A stretch of 64,000 nucleotides of DNA, taken from NCBI RefSeq assembly GCF_000972845.2, contig NC_040018.1:14171157-14235156 (forward strand). Reading direction: 5' to 3'. Within the stretch, counting starts at the first letter, position 1. Every line of letters begins with the position of its first letter. Below are positions 1 to 11,759 of the stretch, one piece after another. The notes beneath the pieces are model-generated. The model was not told the DNA's origin. It made no database searches and saw only the letters and a list, made by a program, of their open reading frames with translations. The translations under genes were made by a program, and so were the position numbers. The stretch comes from Larimichthys crocea. Lineage: Eukaryota > Chordata > Actinopteri > Sciaenidae.

Positions 1-1609
1 CATTTTGTGCTTGTAAAACAGTTAGACATTAACAGCATGACTGTGGCAATGAGTGCTAATGCGGGATGGTACAAGGGACAGTGGCATTAAGTCAGCTTTG
101 ACTTTTTCCCTGCATATACACATGGGCAAACAGTTAATGGACCAAAATAACCATCATCAAGCTCCTAATGGTCTATAAACTGTTTATGTGCATCACCACT
201 CTCCTCTAGAGACTCTTTGCATTATAACTCTGTGTTAGTGTCCATGCTGAAAAAGAAGTCACCCTATTTAATTAAAGTCATTCTCTTCGTATCAATTAGA
301 CAAACATCTTCATCTACATCTCTATACAGCATTGAGGTTTACAATCCACAGTGAGATTAAAAGGGAGACACAAAAATGTAAGTAAATTTCACAGTTTAAT
401 TATCTAACCTCAATTTTTCTCAAACAACACAGCACATCTGTTGCAGGCTTCTGTAGCATAAATTTACAGTTTAAGTAAATGGTGATGGTGAGGGAAAATC
501 TATTTAGCTATTTCCTGCACTCAGCTGGTCTCCTTCAAAAAATCGAAAGGACACGAGCCACAAGTTGCATGCTGGATGATATCACCTCTATAGTTTCAGT
601 CAATGACACCACATGATACCGTCTGCAGACGCACACGTCAGATTCCTATACAACTGAAACACAACCCATTTTACACATATGCACAGAATGTGGTTGTGGG
701 TTTGAGTAAAGACAGCGGTTTTCTACCTCCACTCTTAAACGCCCTCATAACTCACTGTACACATAACAAAAAGCTCATTTTAATGTAATTAGTACACAGT
801 AAAATGCCAAAAGTTGGATGAGCATCCTATGGCAAAGAGCAAAGAACTGATAATCTGCAGCTCTACTAAGCCTTATATCTACATTGTATTTGCTACACTA
901 CCATAGCCAGCTCCAGTATCATCTTAATGCGACATGATCACTGTATGAATGATACGACTAGCCAGTAACTAGCAATCTCTCAGGCATAAGAAACTTTTCT
1001 TGAAAGACGTCCTTTGACCTGTCTTACCTAATAACAAGCAAGAGAGCATTGCTGTTACAGAAGTCCTTAATGTTGTCAAGGACTGTATTTCCTCGCATTG
1101 CCAAGCTGGCAGTGATTGGAAAATCTTGAGAATAATTCATGTACTATGAATTCCCCAGGAAACACTGCTTTGACTGCTTCGATAACTCACTCTTTTCATG
1201 TTACTTAAAAATACACAGTGACATCCAACAGAGATTGGGAATCTGTGCAACTGGTGACTGTACGTTTAATATTTACTCTCTATTTAGCTCTGTTTTGGTC
1301 TCAACCAACTCCCAAAGGAAATATGGAGCTCTTTAGTTGTGAAATGTTCACCAGCTAGTCGCCAACATAGCCTTACTGTAGTTTGTTGATTGATAGGCAG
1401 CATATAGATGTTTGGCTTGAAAACAGCAGAAAAACAATACTAGGAGAGCAGTGAGAGTGAAACACAATATTAAAGTTACGGGATGTAAACCCAAAGCAAT
1501 GAACTAAAACATGTTTAAAAAGCTCAGTAGAACTGTGAGGAACAGCAGAGCCAGATGATTCCCTTTCATCAGAAACCTGACAAAGACAAACACACACACA
1601 CCTACACAG

Positions 1610-1640
<31 letters not shown>

Positions 1641-2689
1641 TTCATGAATCAATGCCAAATGTAAGTGTTTTCTTGACCTTAAAAACAGACGATCAATCTG
1701 ACAGATCATGTGATATGATCAAAAGCACCAGCATAGCTATTAAATGCACCTGGAGAGGTTTTGTCCGCTGCTTTTTCCAAGGTCAGGAATTCGGAAATCG
1801 GTGAAGCTCAACTTTTAAGTCAATATAAACAAAAATTCCATAAGCAAAGAACAAGTGGGAAAACATTGAGGTGCGATTGTTTTGTTTTTCAAATGCTTAA
1901 ATAACTTTGCATCCACATATGGATGGATATCATCAGTGACACATTATTGCTTCCAAACCTTTTTGCAAATATCCCTCAGTAATGTTTTGTAGCAGTAATA
2001 ACTACTAGCACCTCCTGTGATAGAGTGACGGAAACTGTGACTAATAGAGACACAATCACGTGGTCTGTTCCACAGAAAAATAGTGACAGATGTATTTATC
2101 CACCCTGCCAGTTCTGATAGATGGCACCTCTGTCATGGGTGTGCAGTTAGAGGCAGATACCGTCAGTGGCCATTAAAACAAAATGTCTTGTTTTGAAGTT
2201 CTCCCCACACATTGCTCAGGGACAATAAGGGAAGAAATGTTAGCAATGCATTACTCCCACAATAGATGTGCTTGGTGGGGACAGACTGCTCTATCTTGTG
2301 GACAGCACAAAATAAATATTACTCGCCGTCTGGTTGGGAACATTTGTCTCACAAATGTTTCACTGATGTACACTGACAACATCTGTCTGCCGTTCATTAG
2401 AAACCTGACAAAGACAAACAAAGGGATCAATTTCTGACTACAGAGAACATACCATATGGCATCTTGTCAAATTTAGTAACTGCATCTACTCAATAAATAA
2501 TTATCCCCATCCAATATAAGTCTGGTGACATTAATGTATTTTTAGTATTACATTAAATATGCATTTTGGGAGTAGTTGTAGTAGTAGTTGAAGTAGTAAT
2601 ATATATATCACTGTTCTAGTTTGCATTTTTTTACTTAGTACATAATATTTCTATGCAACAAACATAATTAGATGATTATATTTATATAT
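1..2689. other. Non-coding AT-rich flank
   Basis: I see no convincing exon here. Open stretches are short, in shifting frames, and show no protein family I recognise. The region holds a CA microsatellite and a 28-nt direct repeat, both listed separately. It may be intergenic or an intron of a gene outside the window. Confidence 0.6.
1588..1638. repeat. (CA)n microsatellite, interrupted
   Basis: About 50 bases of CA dinucleotides with a few interruptions. The cysteine/valine-rich open frame on the minus strand here is only the translation of the repeat. Confidence 0.95.
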
Positions 2690-3130
2690 TCATCCATTTT
2701 CTGCAGCTTATCCTTGTTGCAAGGGGCTGCAGCCTATCCCAACTGGCTTTGAGTGAGCGGCAGGGTACACCCTGGACAAACCGCCAGTTCATCACATCTA
2801 TGGATAATTTTTGGAGTCCCCAATTACCTTGCATGTCTTTGGACTGCAGGGGGAACTCACACAGACACAGTAAGAACACGCAAAGACAGTGGTGAGCTTC
2901 TTCCAAAGGCTTATGGAGGCAGAGGAAACCAACTGACTGAATGTTGGCTGGAGCACTTTACTGACAGTCCCCTGCCTCTTGATAATATTTTTCAAGGTGA
3001 CTGGCATCAGTACCCGACAACCTTTACTAGTGAATTGAACGCTGGAAGTCAAGTGCATGTCACTGCGAGCCTCGCTGGACTCGAACTGGCGATCAGCGAA
3101 TCTCTAGCGCTGTGCGCATGCGTAGATTGA
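2690..3130 (+). repeat. Degraded teleost retroposon (SINE/LINE-tail like)
   Basis: The stretch from 2690 to 2890 contains the phrases 'cagcctatccca', 'ggtacaccctggac' and 'catgtctttggactg' in the order found in a very common fish interspersed element. A second copy in opposite orientation sits at about 49,640-49,945. Bases 3,065-3,110 contain 'ggactcgaactggcgatc', which resembles the complement of a tRNA B box. A tRNA-derived SINE head on the minus strand is therefore possible, but weakly supported. The 125-codon open frame over this area is not a gene. Confidence 0.6.
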
Positions 3131-3172
3131 ATTTTTTTTAACGTTGTTCTGGACATCACTAAGAGCATACGA

Positions 3173-3440
3173 CAAATCAAATCAAATCAAATCAGGTTTA
3201 TTTGTATAGCCCTTTACAATAGCCGGATGGTACCCAAAGTGCTTTACAACAAAGCCATAGAAACAAAAACATAACAGGTACAAAGATAGATAAATACAGT
3301 CAAATGAAAATACAATTAAAATACAAAAAAAAACATGTGTACCTACAGTAGTCAGAATAAAACGCTAATCTAAAAAAGTGTGTCTTAAGTTTTGATTTAA
3401 AAAGGCAGGTACGACGGGTACTATGGCAGACGTTGGCCCG
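3173..3440. repeat. Interspersed repeat with AATCA run
   Basis: Begins with a short tandem AATCA run and continues with 'ggtttatttgtatagccctttac' split by mutations and 'aaagtgctttacaa'. This wording is typical of an abundant fish repeat family. No coding potential was seen. Confidence 0.55.
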
Positions 3441-3685
3441 ATCAGAACCGTGGGATGTTTCTCTGTGAATTTTGTTCTTTTTTGAATTTTGTTTTCTATC
3501 AAACTCACAAAAGGCCCTGTTATAGTCAGCACAACCCCGTTGCCGTGGTAACCCGAGAGCGAAAATCACCCGTTACCATGTTAAAAGTTTGGTTCAGATT
3601 AAAAAAATAACAAATTGCCACAACACGGTCCTGAGCTGCTTTTTTAGGAGACACTTAAAGTTGAAGAGGAAACCCAGAGACAGAC

Positions 3686-3714
3686 ATGACTGACACCGAG
3701 GGAGTCCAAGACAG
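3686..3714 (+). pseudogene. Candidate first coding exon of the lectin pseudogene
   Basis: An ATG at 3686 opens MTDTEGVQD and ends in a good GT donor (gtaggt at 3715) in phase 2. It joins in frame to the exon at 4630. The same motif recurs at the end of that second exon (MTYTEEIQM, followed again by a donor), because the two lie in a tandem duplication. Confidence 0.5.
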
Positions 3715-4629
3715 GTAGGTGATAAATCAGGAGCTAAAGTTTCCGTTTGTTAAGTAGTTAACGTAGACAAAACGACTAAATGATTTTAATCTCCTCTTCG
3801 ACATGCTAAAAGACTTTTGTAAGGATGTTTTTATTTCAGGGCCAATTTCTACACCTTTATTGTTGAGGAGCTAATCTATCTATCTATCTAGAGACAGAGA
3901 GAAAATAAAATCATGCATATGTTGTTTATATGTGCAATCTGACAGTAAATTCAAATAAAAATTAAAAATAAATAAATAAAATAATAAAATAAAGCATATT
4001 ATTTTATTTATTTTTTAAACTTTTATTTATCAATTTGTAAACAAATACATGTGCACTGACGGTGCATACAAGAATAACAGTTCCTTTCAAATTTAGCCTC
4101 ATGTTATTTTAGACACCAGTGTAACAGTAATGCTCATAAATGGATATGCTATATGGTGACTAGGAAAATTATATAGAGGTTTCATCATGTTCTGCAGGGA
4201 AGGAATATGACATTCCTGCTGTCAGCATGCCAACTGCACGCTCCCTCAAAACTTGCGACATCTGTGGCATTGTGCTGTGTGATAAAACTGAACGTTTCAG
4301 GGTGCCCCTTTTATTGTGGCTAGCCTGTCAATCAGCACCTTGATATGCCACACCGTGGAGGTGGGATGGATTATCTCAAGTGCTCACTATCACAGATTTA
4401 CACAGATTTGTGAACAATATTTGAGAGAAATCATTATTTTGTGTGTATATAGAAAATGTTTTAGATCTTTGAGTTAATCTCATGAAAAATACAAAAAAAA
4501 GGTGTTGGTTTATATTTTTGAGTGTATATACAGGTATGTTTAAAATCATAAAGACCAATCTGTAATTGCAATGTGTTTTTTACCTGTCATTGTGCTTTAA
4601 GAACATCTCTCTCTTTTTATTTTTTTAAG

Positions 4630-4761
4630 AAAAGACACAGCTGAACCTGCTCTTGAAGAACAAGTCCAAAGAAAATATACTAAGGAGCCTTCTCTTCAAG
4701 AACACGTTGCAGGAATATGCACAACTGATGACATGACTTACACTGAAGAAATCCAAATGAG
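4630..4761 (+). pseudogene. Candidate second coding exon of the lectin pseudogene
   Basis: A T-rich tract ending in AG at 4629 precedes 132 nt that stay open in the phase set by the first exon. They end at a gtaata donor at 4762. The predicted residues are hydrophilic and Glu/Lys/Thr-rich, suiting a cytoplasmic tail. No classical ITIM is present. Confidence 0.45.
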
Positions 4762-5916
4762 GTAATAAATCAAGAGTAAAGTTGTGGGAGTTTGGAGAGT
4801 TTAGAATAATTTCCATTTGCTGGTAGTAACTTAATGTTTGGATGCAGTATACATTTTTGGATTGAATAATGTATTGTACAAGATTATCTTTATAAAAATG
4901 AGAAATAGTTTTAAAATGGAAAACATTCAGCTGAAACAGCTTCTGATTCCACCTATCAGAACCTCACCTTCTGGGGTACTGAAAACAAACACTGAAGCTG
5001 CACTTAACTACAACACTTGATATCAGCATGTGGTAGATGTTGACTGCATAAAAAGATATGCCATATGGTGACTTATTAACTAATATAGTGGGAAAATGTA
5101 CTATATAGGCTACTTATATAGAGGTTCCATCAGTTCTGCAGGAAATAAGTGTCCAGGTAGCTTGCCACAGTGGCTGCAGGAGACTGCAGATTACAACTAT
5201 TTGATAATGAGGAAATATCATATGTACAATTATTGCCTTGAAATCATAAAGGTCAGTCTGCAATTGTAATGTGTTTTTTTTCCTGTCATGTGCTTAAAAG
5301 AACATCACTTGATCGCTCTTTTGTTTGGCAGTTTTCCTCCCACTTGAAATCCTGGATGAGGACTCCGAAACATTCACAGCCAAGAAAGATAACAAATGAA
5401 CTGCACTGGAGACGCTATTCAAGAAAAGAGACAATGGGATGTGGAGAACCAAAGCTATAACATGGTTTCTAACTTCAACTCTGGAAAACTTTAACCTCAT
5501 AGAGGAAGAGAAGAAACAACTTAACAACCTCCATCATGAACGAATCACTGAAGATCATCACCCGCCAAGGCGCAAAAGTAAACAGTTGCACCAGCTGTTA
5601 TTGAATGAACAGCTAAACCCCATGCAGCTGAAGCAGCTAATGAACACCAGCTTTCAATCCTGTTCTCGACCAAAATGGGCCTTCATTGGAGATTCTGCAA
5701 CAGAGGACACCCTGCGGTGTTCACACTTGCCCGCCTGGCTGGACTGAGCACGCTATCACGCTGCTTCATCATCCTGTCCCACGAACCAAAGAAGTGGAAA
5801 ATGCTCGCATAGAGTGTCTTGACTAGGGGGGTGACCTGGCTATGGTTTGGAATAAAGAAGACCAGCAGCATTGTTGACCAACATGACTTTTCAGTATGAC
5901 AGCAGAATCCTAGTGA

Positions 5917-6195
5917 AGATTTTTTCATTCAGCATGGATTGGATTGCAGAATATGTCCCAGGAGGGCACCTTCTACTGGGTCAATGGCGACACGATCAAG
6001 TGGAATGTCATTTATTGGATGGATCAGGAGCCAAATAACGCTATGGACAACTGGGACTTGAAAGGACAGGACTGTGTTGCCATTGTTCCACCAACACGCA
6101 TTGGAGCGGAAGACTGGTTGAACTCCTGGGATGACAGTGTTTGTGAAGACAGACGGCACTACATTTGTGAGACCACAGCTCTCATTTTGGGCTGA
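5917..6195 (+). pseudogene. Open C-terminal part of the lectin domain
   Basis: About 92 codons remain open from 5917 to the TGA at 6193-6195; recognisable domain sequence begins at about 5923. It contains the WIGL core, EGTFYWVNG, a QEPNN sugar-site loop (EPN type, associated with mannose-like ligands in working family members), DCVAI, a WDD in place of WND, and the last two conserved cysteines. The upstream half of the same domain is broken, so the fragment cannot fold as a complete CTLD. Confidence 0.8.
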
Positions 6196-7009
6196 CTGAT
6201 GTAACACCCGTTACACTGACAAGTGTGTATATATGTATATATTTATATGTCCTGTTGTTTACAACAATGCAGCTAAAGTACAAGAATATATGACTATTTA
6301 AATCAATTACAATTACAATATATTTAATGGCATCTTCACCACTGTTGTGTTATAGACATAATTTTATTAACTCAAGATTTAGGGTGGGGGATGAACAGCC
6401 AATCATAATTGCATCACTTAGGCAGGCATATAATAAACATTTGTATTCTGTACAAACCACTGTTTGTGTTTTTGCTTGTTTCTCTGGTGCCCTGTGCTGT
6501 TATGCTAGCTTCGGGTAATGGCAACCCATTTCTATAGGGAACTCGCGCAAACATGGGACGATTTTTCTAACATGGGGGATCTAATATTGTAGATACTGTA
6601 GGCTTGACTCCCTATCCATGACAAAATTCACACTGCTTATGCACAGCCTTTTCTTGTCTGAACAGTCTGTGTAGCTTGCAAATAAATACCAATAAAAGTA
6701 CTCATAATACACCATATTATATAAGTGATATTACATTATTATGTTTTACTGTATCTTATTTACATATGTTTTATATGTAAAATCTGTACTGTTTAATATG
6801 GAGTTGTTGTGGAGAGGTATTAAGTAATATAAAGTAGAATACTACAGTACTAATACCTCAAATGTATTCTTAGTTAATTGTTAATTGTTCATAAGTGTGT
6901 CTCTATGTGCATCACTCTGATGACTACTTGTTTTCACATTATTAACAGTTTCCCAGCATCACTCAAGGAACAATAGCTGTAGAAACATGCGTAGGACAGC
7001 TATAAAAGT

Positions 7010-7130
7010 TGGCGGGGGGCACGCACGTTTCTAGGACATTCACGTTTGATACATCTGAACGTGAGGTGGAAAAGGACCTACGCCACTTTTTTTGTGCGTA
7101 CGCAAGCTTTGTACATGAGCCCCCAGGTGA
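7010..7130. repeat. MITE-like fish repeat with GTGCGTACGCA core
   Basis: Contains 'gggggcacgcacgtttc' and 'ttttgtgcgtacgcaagc' ending near 'catgagccccc'. The arms are roughly complementary (ggggg/ccccc ends and acgcac/gtgcgt blocks). I know a similar element from fish genomes, but boundaries are approximate. Confidence 0.45.
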
Positions 7131-8005
7131 GAGAAGAACCAGAGCCACGCCCAGCAAAACACACGCCGGGCAAGGGAGGGGACATTTACACATAACACTT
7201 AACCTGTACTGTGCTGCTGTAACATGTATTTCCTCAAAGTCTTATATAATTTCTATTTTCTTACTTATTTATCCAGTATTATGTCATTGCTTTACTTTCA
7301 TGAAACAGGATTTCTTGTGCACTCTTTTAAAAGTTAAAAAGTCTAGTAAGACATCTCCATAGTACAATACAGGAAAATAGGACAAAAGGTCGATTATACG
7401 TACAGAAAAGCTGCCAGTAAAAAAAAAAAGAGTGCAGACATAATGAAATCATAAAAAGGTCAGCAGAACAATGAAGAACCTCTGCTCGTACAAATAATAT
7501 TCCGTTACATTTCACTAACCCCGTCTTTAATAAGCCTTTCCTCTTTACATGCTTGGACGGAGATTGGCCGCAGATCATTTTTTTTCAACTTTATTATGTT
7601 ACAATTAATCTGTAGTTTTAGCTTTTGAGTCGTCAGTCTGAATACGCATAAATAATTTCCAAATTTTCAGTGAAGCTTATCAAATTAGCAAATTACCATT
7701 TTGTCTCTGTTCTACAATTCAGATCAGAGTTCAAGTCACGTACTGTAACACTGCAACCGGTTTGTTTGACTGGGCAAAAAAAAAAAAAAAGTAAGTGATA
7801 CTGTCCTTTCTTCATTGCACTGTATTAAACTTAAAATCATATTTTGGTGATAACCTTAACCGTAAACATATTTTACTTCCTCCACCTGTGCCAAATCAAA
7901 ACATCAACTGTTCCATGACATAACACATCAAAGTTACAGGCCACAGGGACCCGAAGTCAGGTTAAATTCAGGTTCAGGTTATTTAAGTAATCCCTTAACT
8001 GTCAG

Positions 8006-8037
8006 GATGGTTTGACATACCCAAATGTCAAACCATC
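8006..8037. repeat. Perfect 13-bp inverted repeat, 6-nt loop
   Basis: Left arm GATGGTTTGACAT at 8006-8018, loop at 8019-8024, right arm ATGTCAAACCATC at 8025-8037. The arms pair perfectly. No run of T follows and no function is evident. Confidence 0.9.
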
Positions 8038-10511
8038 GTCGTAAAAAAAGGCCATTTCTCCCCGAGGACAAAGGTTTGTCTGTGACATTTCTGAGCTTCA
8101 GAAGTAAATCCAACTATGGAACTCCTTTATTGCGGTTTCTTGTTGTGTGACTTGTAATTATTAGTTGTAAATAAAAGACTGAGAATTGTTTTATAAGTCG
8201 AAACGCATTGATTTCTACCAAGGTTAATAAGGGCTATTTAACTATTTATGGTTTTAGATTATTTTTCCCTCAGGAAATCCTAAGGGACATCTTATCTCAA
8301 TTTGACATTTATTTCTCACTTTCAACAATACAAGCAATCCTTCTCAGCTTTGAGAAACATTTTTGGCTTTTGGCTTTATTTGAACTGTTTTTTTGAAAGT
8401 TGGAACTTTGTGATCTCCATTTTCACCTTCAATCATATACATCGATAAAAGATGTAAAGTTAACAGAGACATCAATATGTGTTTAGTTGTAGTTCAAGCT
8501 TAGCTTTTTCTTGGTTTGACAATAAAGCAGGCTGAGCACTGAATAAAAATTAAGCCCATTTATCTCCTACAGAGACAGTGAGCCACTGAGGCTGTAAATT
8601 GGTGCCTCTCTTTGTCACCGTATTCAAAAAACAGACAGAATGGGTTGTAACACATTAGCTTGTTTAAAAAAAAATCTGTTAATGCTCTCACTGGTATAAG
8701 TTGTATAGCAAAATAAAAGCACCGCCCACTTCTTTCTGGGCCATTGTTGCCTGACGATACAGGATTATCTGCTAAATCCTTCTTAAGCATCTTCAGTGAG
8801 GTGGTTGAGGTGTCTCGTAAGTGTAGCTTAAGGTCCTGATTTGGTTGTTGGCTAGATGAGCAGCACCTAAGCCCTACAGGGCACTTCCCTGGTTCCTTGC
8901 ACTCTTTTGGTCTTGTTCGCCTCGTTGGCTGGTTCTCTGCTATGTGCAGTTGTCTAGCCGCTTTTCGTCATTTGCCATCTGGTGTTATCTGCCGCTTCCC
9001 TGTCCCGTGTCTGTGGCGTTGTGGTTGCGATTCGCATTCTTTGCGAGCATATGTTACATAACCAATAGGATGTGGCAGAACCATGAAAAATAGAAAACAA
9101 TTAGTTAAGATGGAATCAATCATTTAATATATTCACTGCTGAGTGAAAAAAATATCATCCTGTTTCCATTACATATCTGATTCTTTTTGTCAATTTTAAA
9201 TTAGTTGTCTCGTTTTATGCTTTTTTTTTTTTCTTTTATCTCTTTTATTTTGATTGGATTTTTCTTTTTGGCATGAATTTCTTTAACATACTTTGAGAGC
9301 CTCTGTGGAGATTACTTTTAACAGTGCATTTCAGATCAATGTTGTTATCAATAATGCAATAATGCAATACTTCAGAGAATGTAAACAATGACAAACACTG
9401 ATCACATTTCGCTTCCTTCTGGAAAGATCGGAAGTAATTAATGACATTGAAAAAACACAATAGAATCAATCAGTGGAGGGTGCTCAACAAAATAAAACTC
9501 TCGCCTCAGTTCAATGGGCTGCCACACATGTGAATACAAATTTGTGATACACAGAGAATAACAATCGTGATTAAAAACAACAGCCCATCAGGCAAAGGAC
9601 AGGAGTGTCTTTAAAGACACACCAATCAATGGGTAACAAACTCAAGAGTTTTAGCGAGCCACCTCGATGCTGATGCAACATCAGGACGGACAATCGATGG
9701 AAAACTGCCTCCTGAGTCCAGAGAGATTACCAACATTTTACCATCAAGCTCAAGGAACAACAGTATATATTTAGAAACAGATAAAAGACATCAACAGGGG
9801 CGCAAATTGTGGCCCGGACCGGCGCTGTATAGAGCTGAGCTGGACTGGTCACCTGGTGCTGGTGTGAAGCAGCTCAGGATCGTTAACTTCTGAGGATCAG
9901 ACAGAGATGCACAGCAGCATTCAAATCAATAACCAAGTTCTAATTGCCCCAGAATTTAGGTTCTCTAAAAAAATAAAACCCAATGCTATGGACTATACAG
10001 TTCATTTTTTGATTGTTTTAAATAAACGGGTAATTGTAGGTGATTGCCATTAGAAAATCCATTGGGGTCTTGTGTGCATGTTCAATTCCTCGCCATCAAC
10101 AAACGCTTGTTACACCATGTTGTGTCTAGAGATTTCAGAATGCAAAAAATGCTTATTTCCTCCACTACTCCCATTTTTCTTGGTCTTACAGTTACTGACA
10201 TTGATGTAATTTTAACTTAATAGCATTCATTGCAAATCTTAACGATTACAGCGAAATGTAAAATGTCTCACCCAATAAATGAACATACAAAATTCTCCCA
10301 ACAACAAAAATGAATCATATATTTACATTTGTTATTTTGTGTTTTATAATGAACACAGTTACATAAAAATCCAATTACATTTTAATATATTTATGATTTA
10401 TTTTGTTTTTATTTAAGTATTTCTATATATCTTTTTATATATACTTTCCTTTTCTCCACCGGTTAAACGCAGAGGTATTCCGGCCAAGTTGTATTCTGTG
10501 ATTTCAGCTTC

Positions 10512-11095
10512 GGTCACTACTCAAAGTCATGACCTTAGTAAGGGTTGGACTTTAGGTGGACTGGAAAATCGAGTTGCCTCTCCGGCCTCAGCACTGGTCC
10601 ATTCACTACTTTGGGGTACGGTTGCCACAGTCAAGTTGCGGCAACGGCAGCGTGAAACTTGTCTTCCACTGGGAATTGTCCCACATAGTCATAACTGTGA
10701 TTGACATAGCAGAAGCAGGAGGCAGACTTAGTACTCTTCTTTAGTGAGATAGTTTCTCCGGTCACACTCTCAAGAGCTCATGACCATAGGTTAAGGGTGG
10801 ACCGTAGAGACTGGAAAATCGAGCTTGCCTTGTCCTCCCTCTGCCCCACAACGGTTTGTGGTACATATGCAGTGTTTTGTACCCTGCAACCAACCCACAG
10901 GTCCACTTTCACACTCCATGTTCCATCACACATGAAAGCTCATTCTGTTCTTGTCATAAGGGTATTTGTGAATAACTTTTGTCTTATCTCTCCCCCTGGG
11001 AACAATTTGACTTGGGAGAACCCTACCGGGGGCTATTGCCCCGACACACGGAGGGTCCCAGAGGATCACAGAGATCCCCAAACCCCTACACCCAC
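10512..11095 (-). repeat. LINE-like remnant with two tandem degenerate copies
   Basis: Copy 1 begins near 10512 and copy 2 near 10760 (period about 248). Both carry 'ggtcacact', 'catgacc', 'aagggt' and 'gactggaaaatcgag'. Bases 10,990-11,095 carry 'aaccctaccgggggc' and 'cagaggatcacag'. These phrases recur in fish non-LTR retrotransposon tails, which I remember mainly in the opposite orientation. No intact reverse transcriptase is present. Confidence 0.55.
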
Positions 11096-11134
11096 GTAGT
11101 AGGAATTTTAGCAATTCTTTCCGGGGGGAAAGAG

Positions 11135-11466
11135 AACTAGAAGAGAAGGAGAAGAAGGAGGAGCGGAAGGAGAGAGGAGTGGGAGAGAGAGAGGAGAGGA
11201 GCTAGGAGAGAGAGATGGGGAGAGAGAGCGAGGGGAGAGGTAGGATGAGGATTTTTAAGAGAGACGAGAAGTGCGGAGGGAGAGAGAAGAGAGTGGGCGA
11301 GAGAGGGAGAGAGGAGGGGGAGGAGACGAGAGGGAGAGCAACAGACACAGCAAGAAGAAGAGAGAGAGAAGGAGGTGGAGAGAGAGAGAGAGAGAGGGAG
11401 GAGTAGAAGACAACAGGAGGGAAGACAGACAGAGGCAGAGAGACAAGAGAAAGAGAAAGAGAGAGC

Positions 11467-11499
<33 letters not shown>

Positions 11500-11690
11500 G
11501 AGAGAGGAGACAGAGAGCAGAGGAGACGAGGCGAATGCGAAGAGGTACAGAAGAAGGAGAGAAAGAGAGAGAGAGAGAGAGGAGGGAGCGGAAGAGCAGA
11601 GGAGAGAGAGAGAGAGAGAGGAGATGGGAGAGAGAGAGGAGCGCAGAGAGACAGACGAAGAAAAGACGGACAGACAGAAGAAACAAACTA
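11135..11690. repeat. Polypurine GA-rich low-complexity tract
   Basis: About 550 bases that are almost wholly A and G on the plus strand, with frequent GAGAGA runs and occasional AGACAGACAG. Long Arg/Glu-rich frames on plus and Ser/Leu-rich frames on minus are by-products of the composition. Such mirror-like purine tracts can form triplex (H-DNA) structures and are often misassembled. Confidence 0.95.
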
Positions 11691-11759
11691 TCGCTAGAGC
11701 GCATATAGACGAGAATAGCTCGATATGGAGAGGTAGAGAGCTCCACAGATCTATGGAGC

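Larger units (their letters stand above)
3683..5320 (+). repeat. Decayed tandem duplication (about 1 kb unit)
   Basis: Unit 1 (3683 to about 4640) and unit 2 (4730 to about 5320) share matched blocks in the same order. These are 'gacatgact' with the following exon end and donor (3683 against 4730), 'atatggtgac...atatagaggtt' (about 4143 against 5053), and 'aattg.aatgtgtttttt' with the following 'cctgtca' (about 4563 against 5261). Offsets shrink from 1047 to about 910 to about 698, so the second unit has lost sequence internally. Confidence 0.75.
3686..6195 (+). pseudogene. C-type-lectin-like receptor pseudogene
   Basis: This is the remnant of a gene for a C-type lectin-like domain (CTLD) protein, probably a type II membrane receptor with a short cytoplasmic tail, a coiled neck and a C-terminal lectin domain. 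Candidate 5' exons at 3686-3714 and 4630-4761 join in phase. The neck region (about 5330-5690) is Glu/Lys/Leu-rich but is read in several frames with in-frame stops. The lectin domain starts near 5700. The segments CFIILSHEPKKWK, ARIECLD, GGDLAMVWNKEDQQ and LTNMTFQYD follow in the right order but in different frames, with a TAG at 5824-5826 just after ARIECLD. From about 5917 to the TGA at 6193 the frame is open and carries WIGL, EGTFYWVNG, an EPN motif, a WDD variant of WND and the final CEDRRHYICE. The breaks indicate a non-functional gene. A rescued, alternatively spliced remnant is less likely. I saw no transmembrane segment. Confidence 0.8.
6200..10500. other. AT-rich non-coding region
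   Basis: No exon-like sequence found. It holds an inverted-repeat element at about 7010-7130, a perfect hairpin at 8006-8037, several A or T runs, and a C/T-rich stretch at about 8870-9050 that I cannot assign. Bases 9480-9920 are a little less AT-rich but show no recognisable protein. Confidence 0.6.

Noticed and set aside
3065..3110. Possible tRNA gene on the minus strand
   Set aside because: Only a B-box-like stretch is visible. I could not form a cloverleaf, so at most it is a SINE head.
2753..3130. 125-codon open frame
   Set aside because: It lies across a degraded retroposon and shows no domain.
10512..10744. Possible small genes of 60-70 codons
   Set aside because: They fall within tandem LINE-like remnants with no conserved motif.
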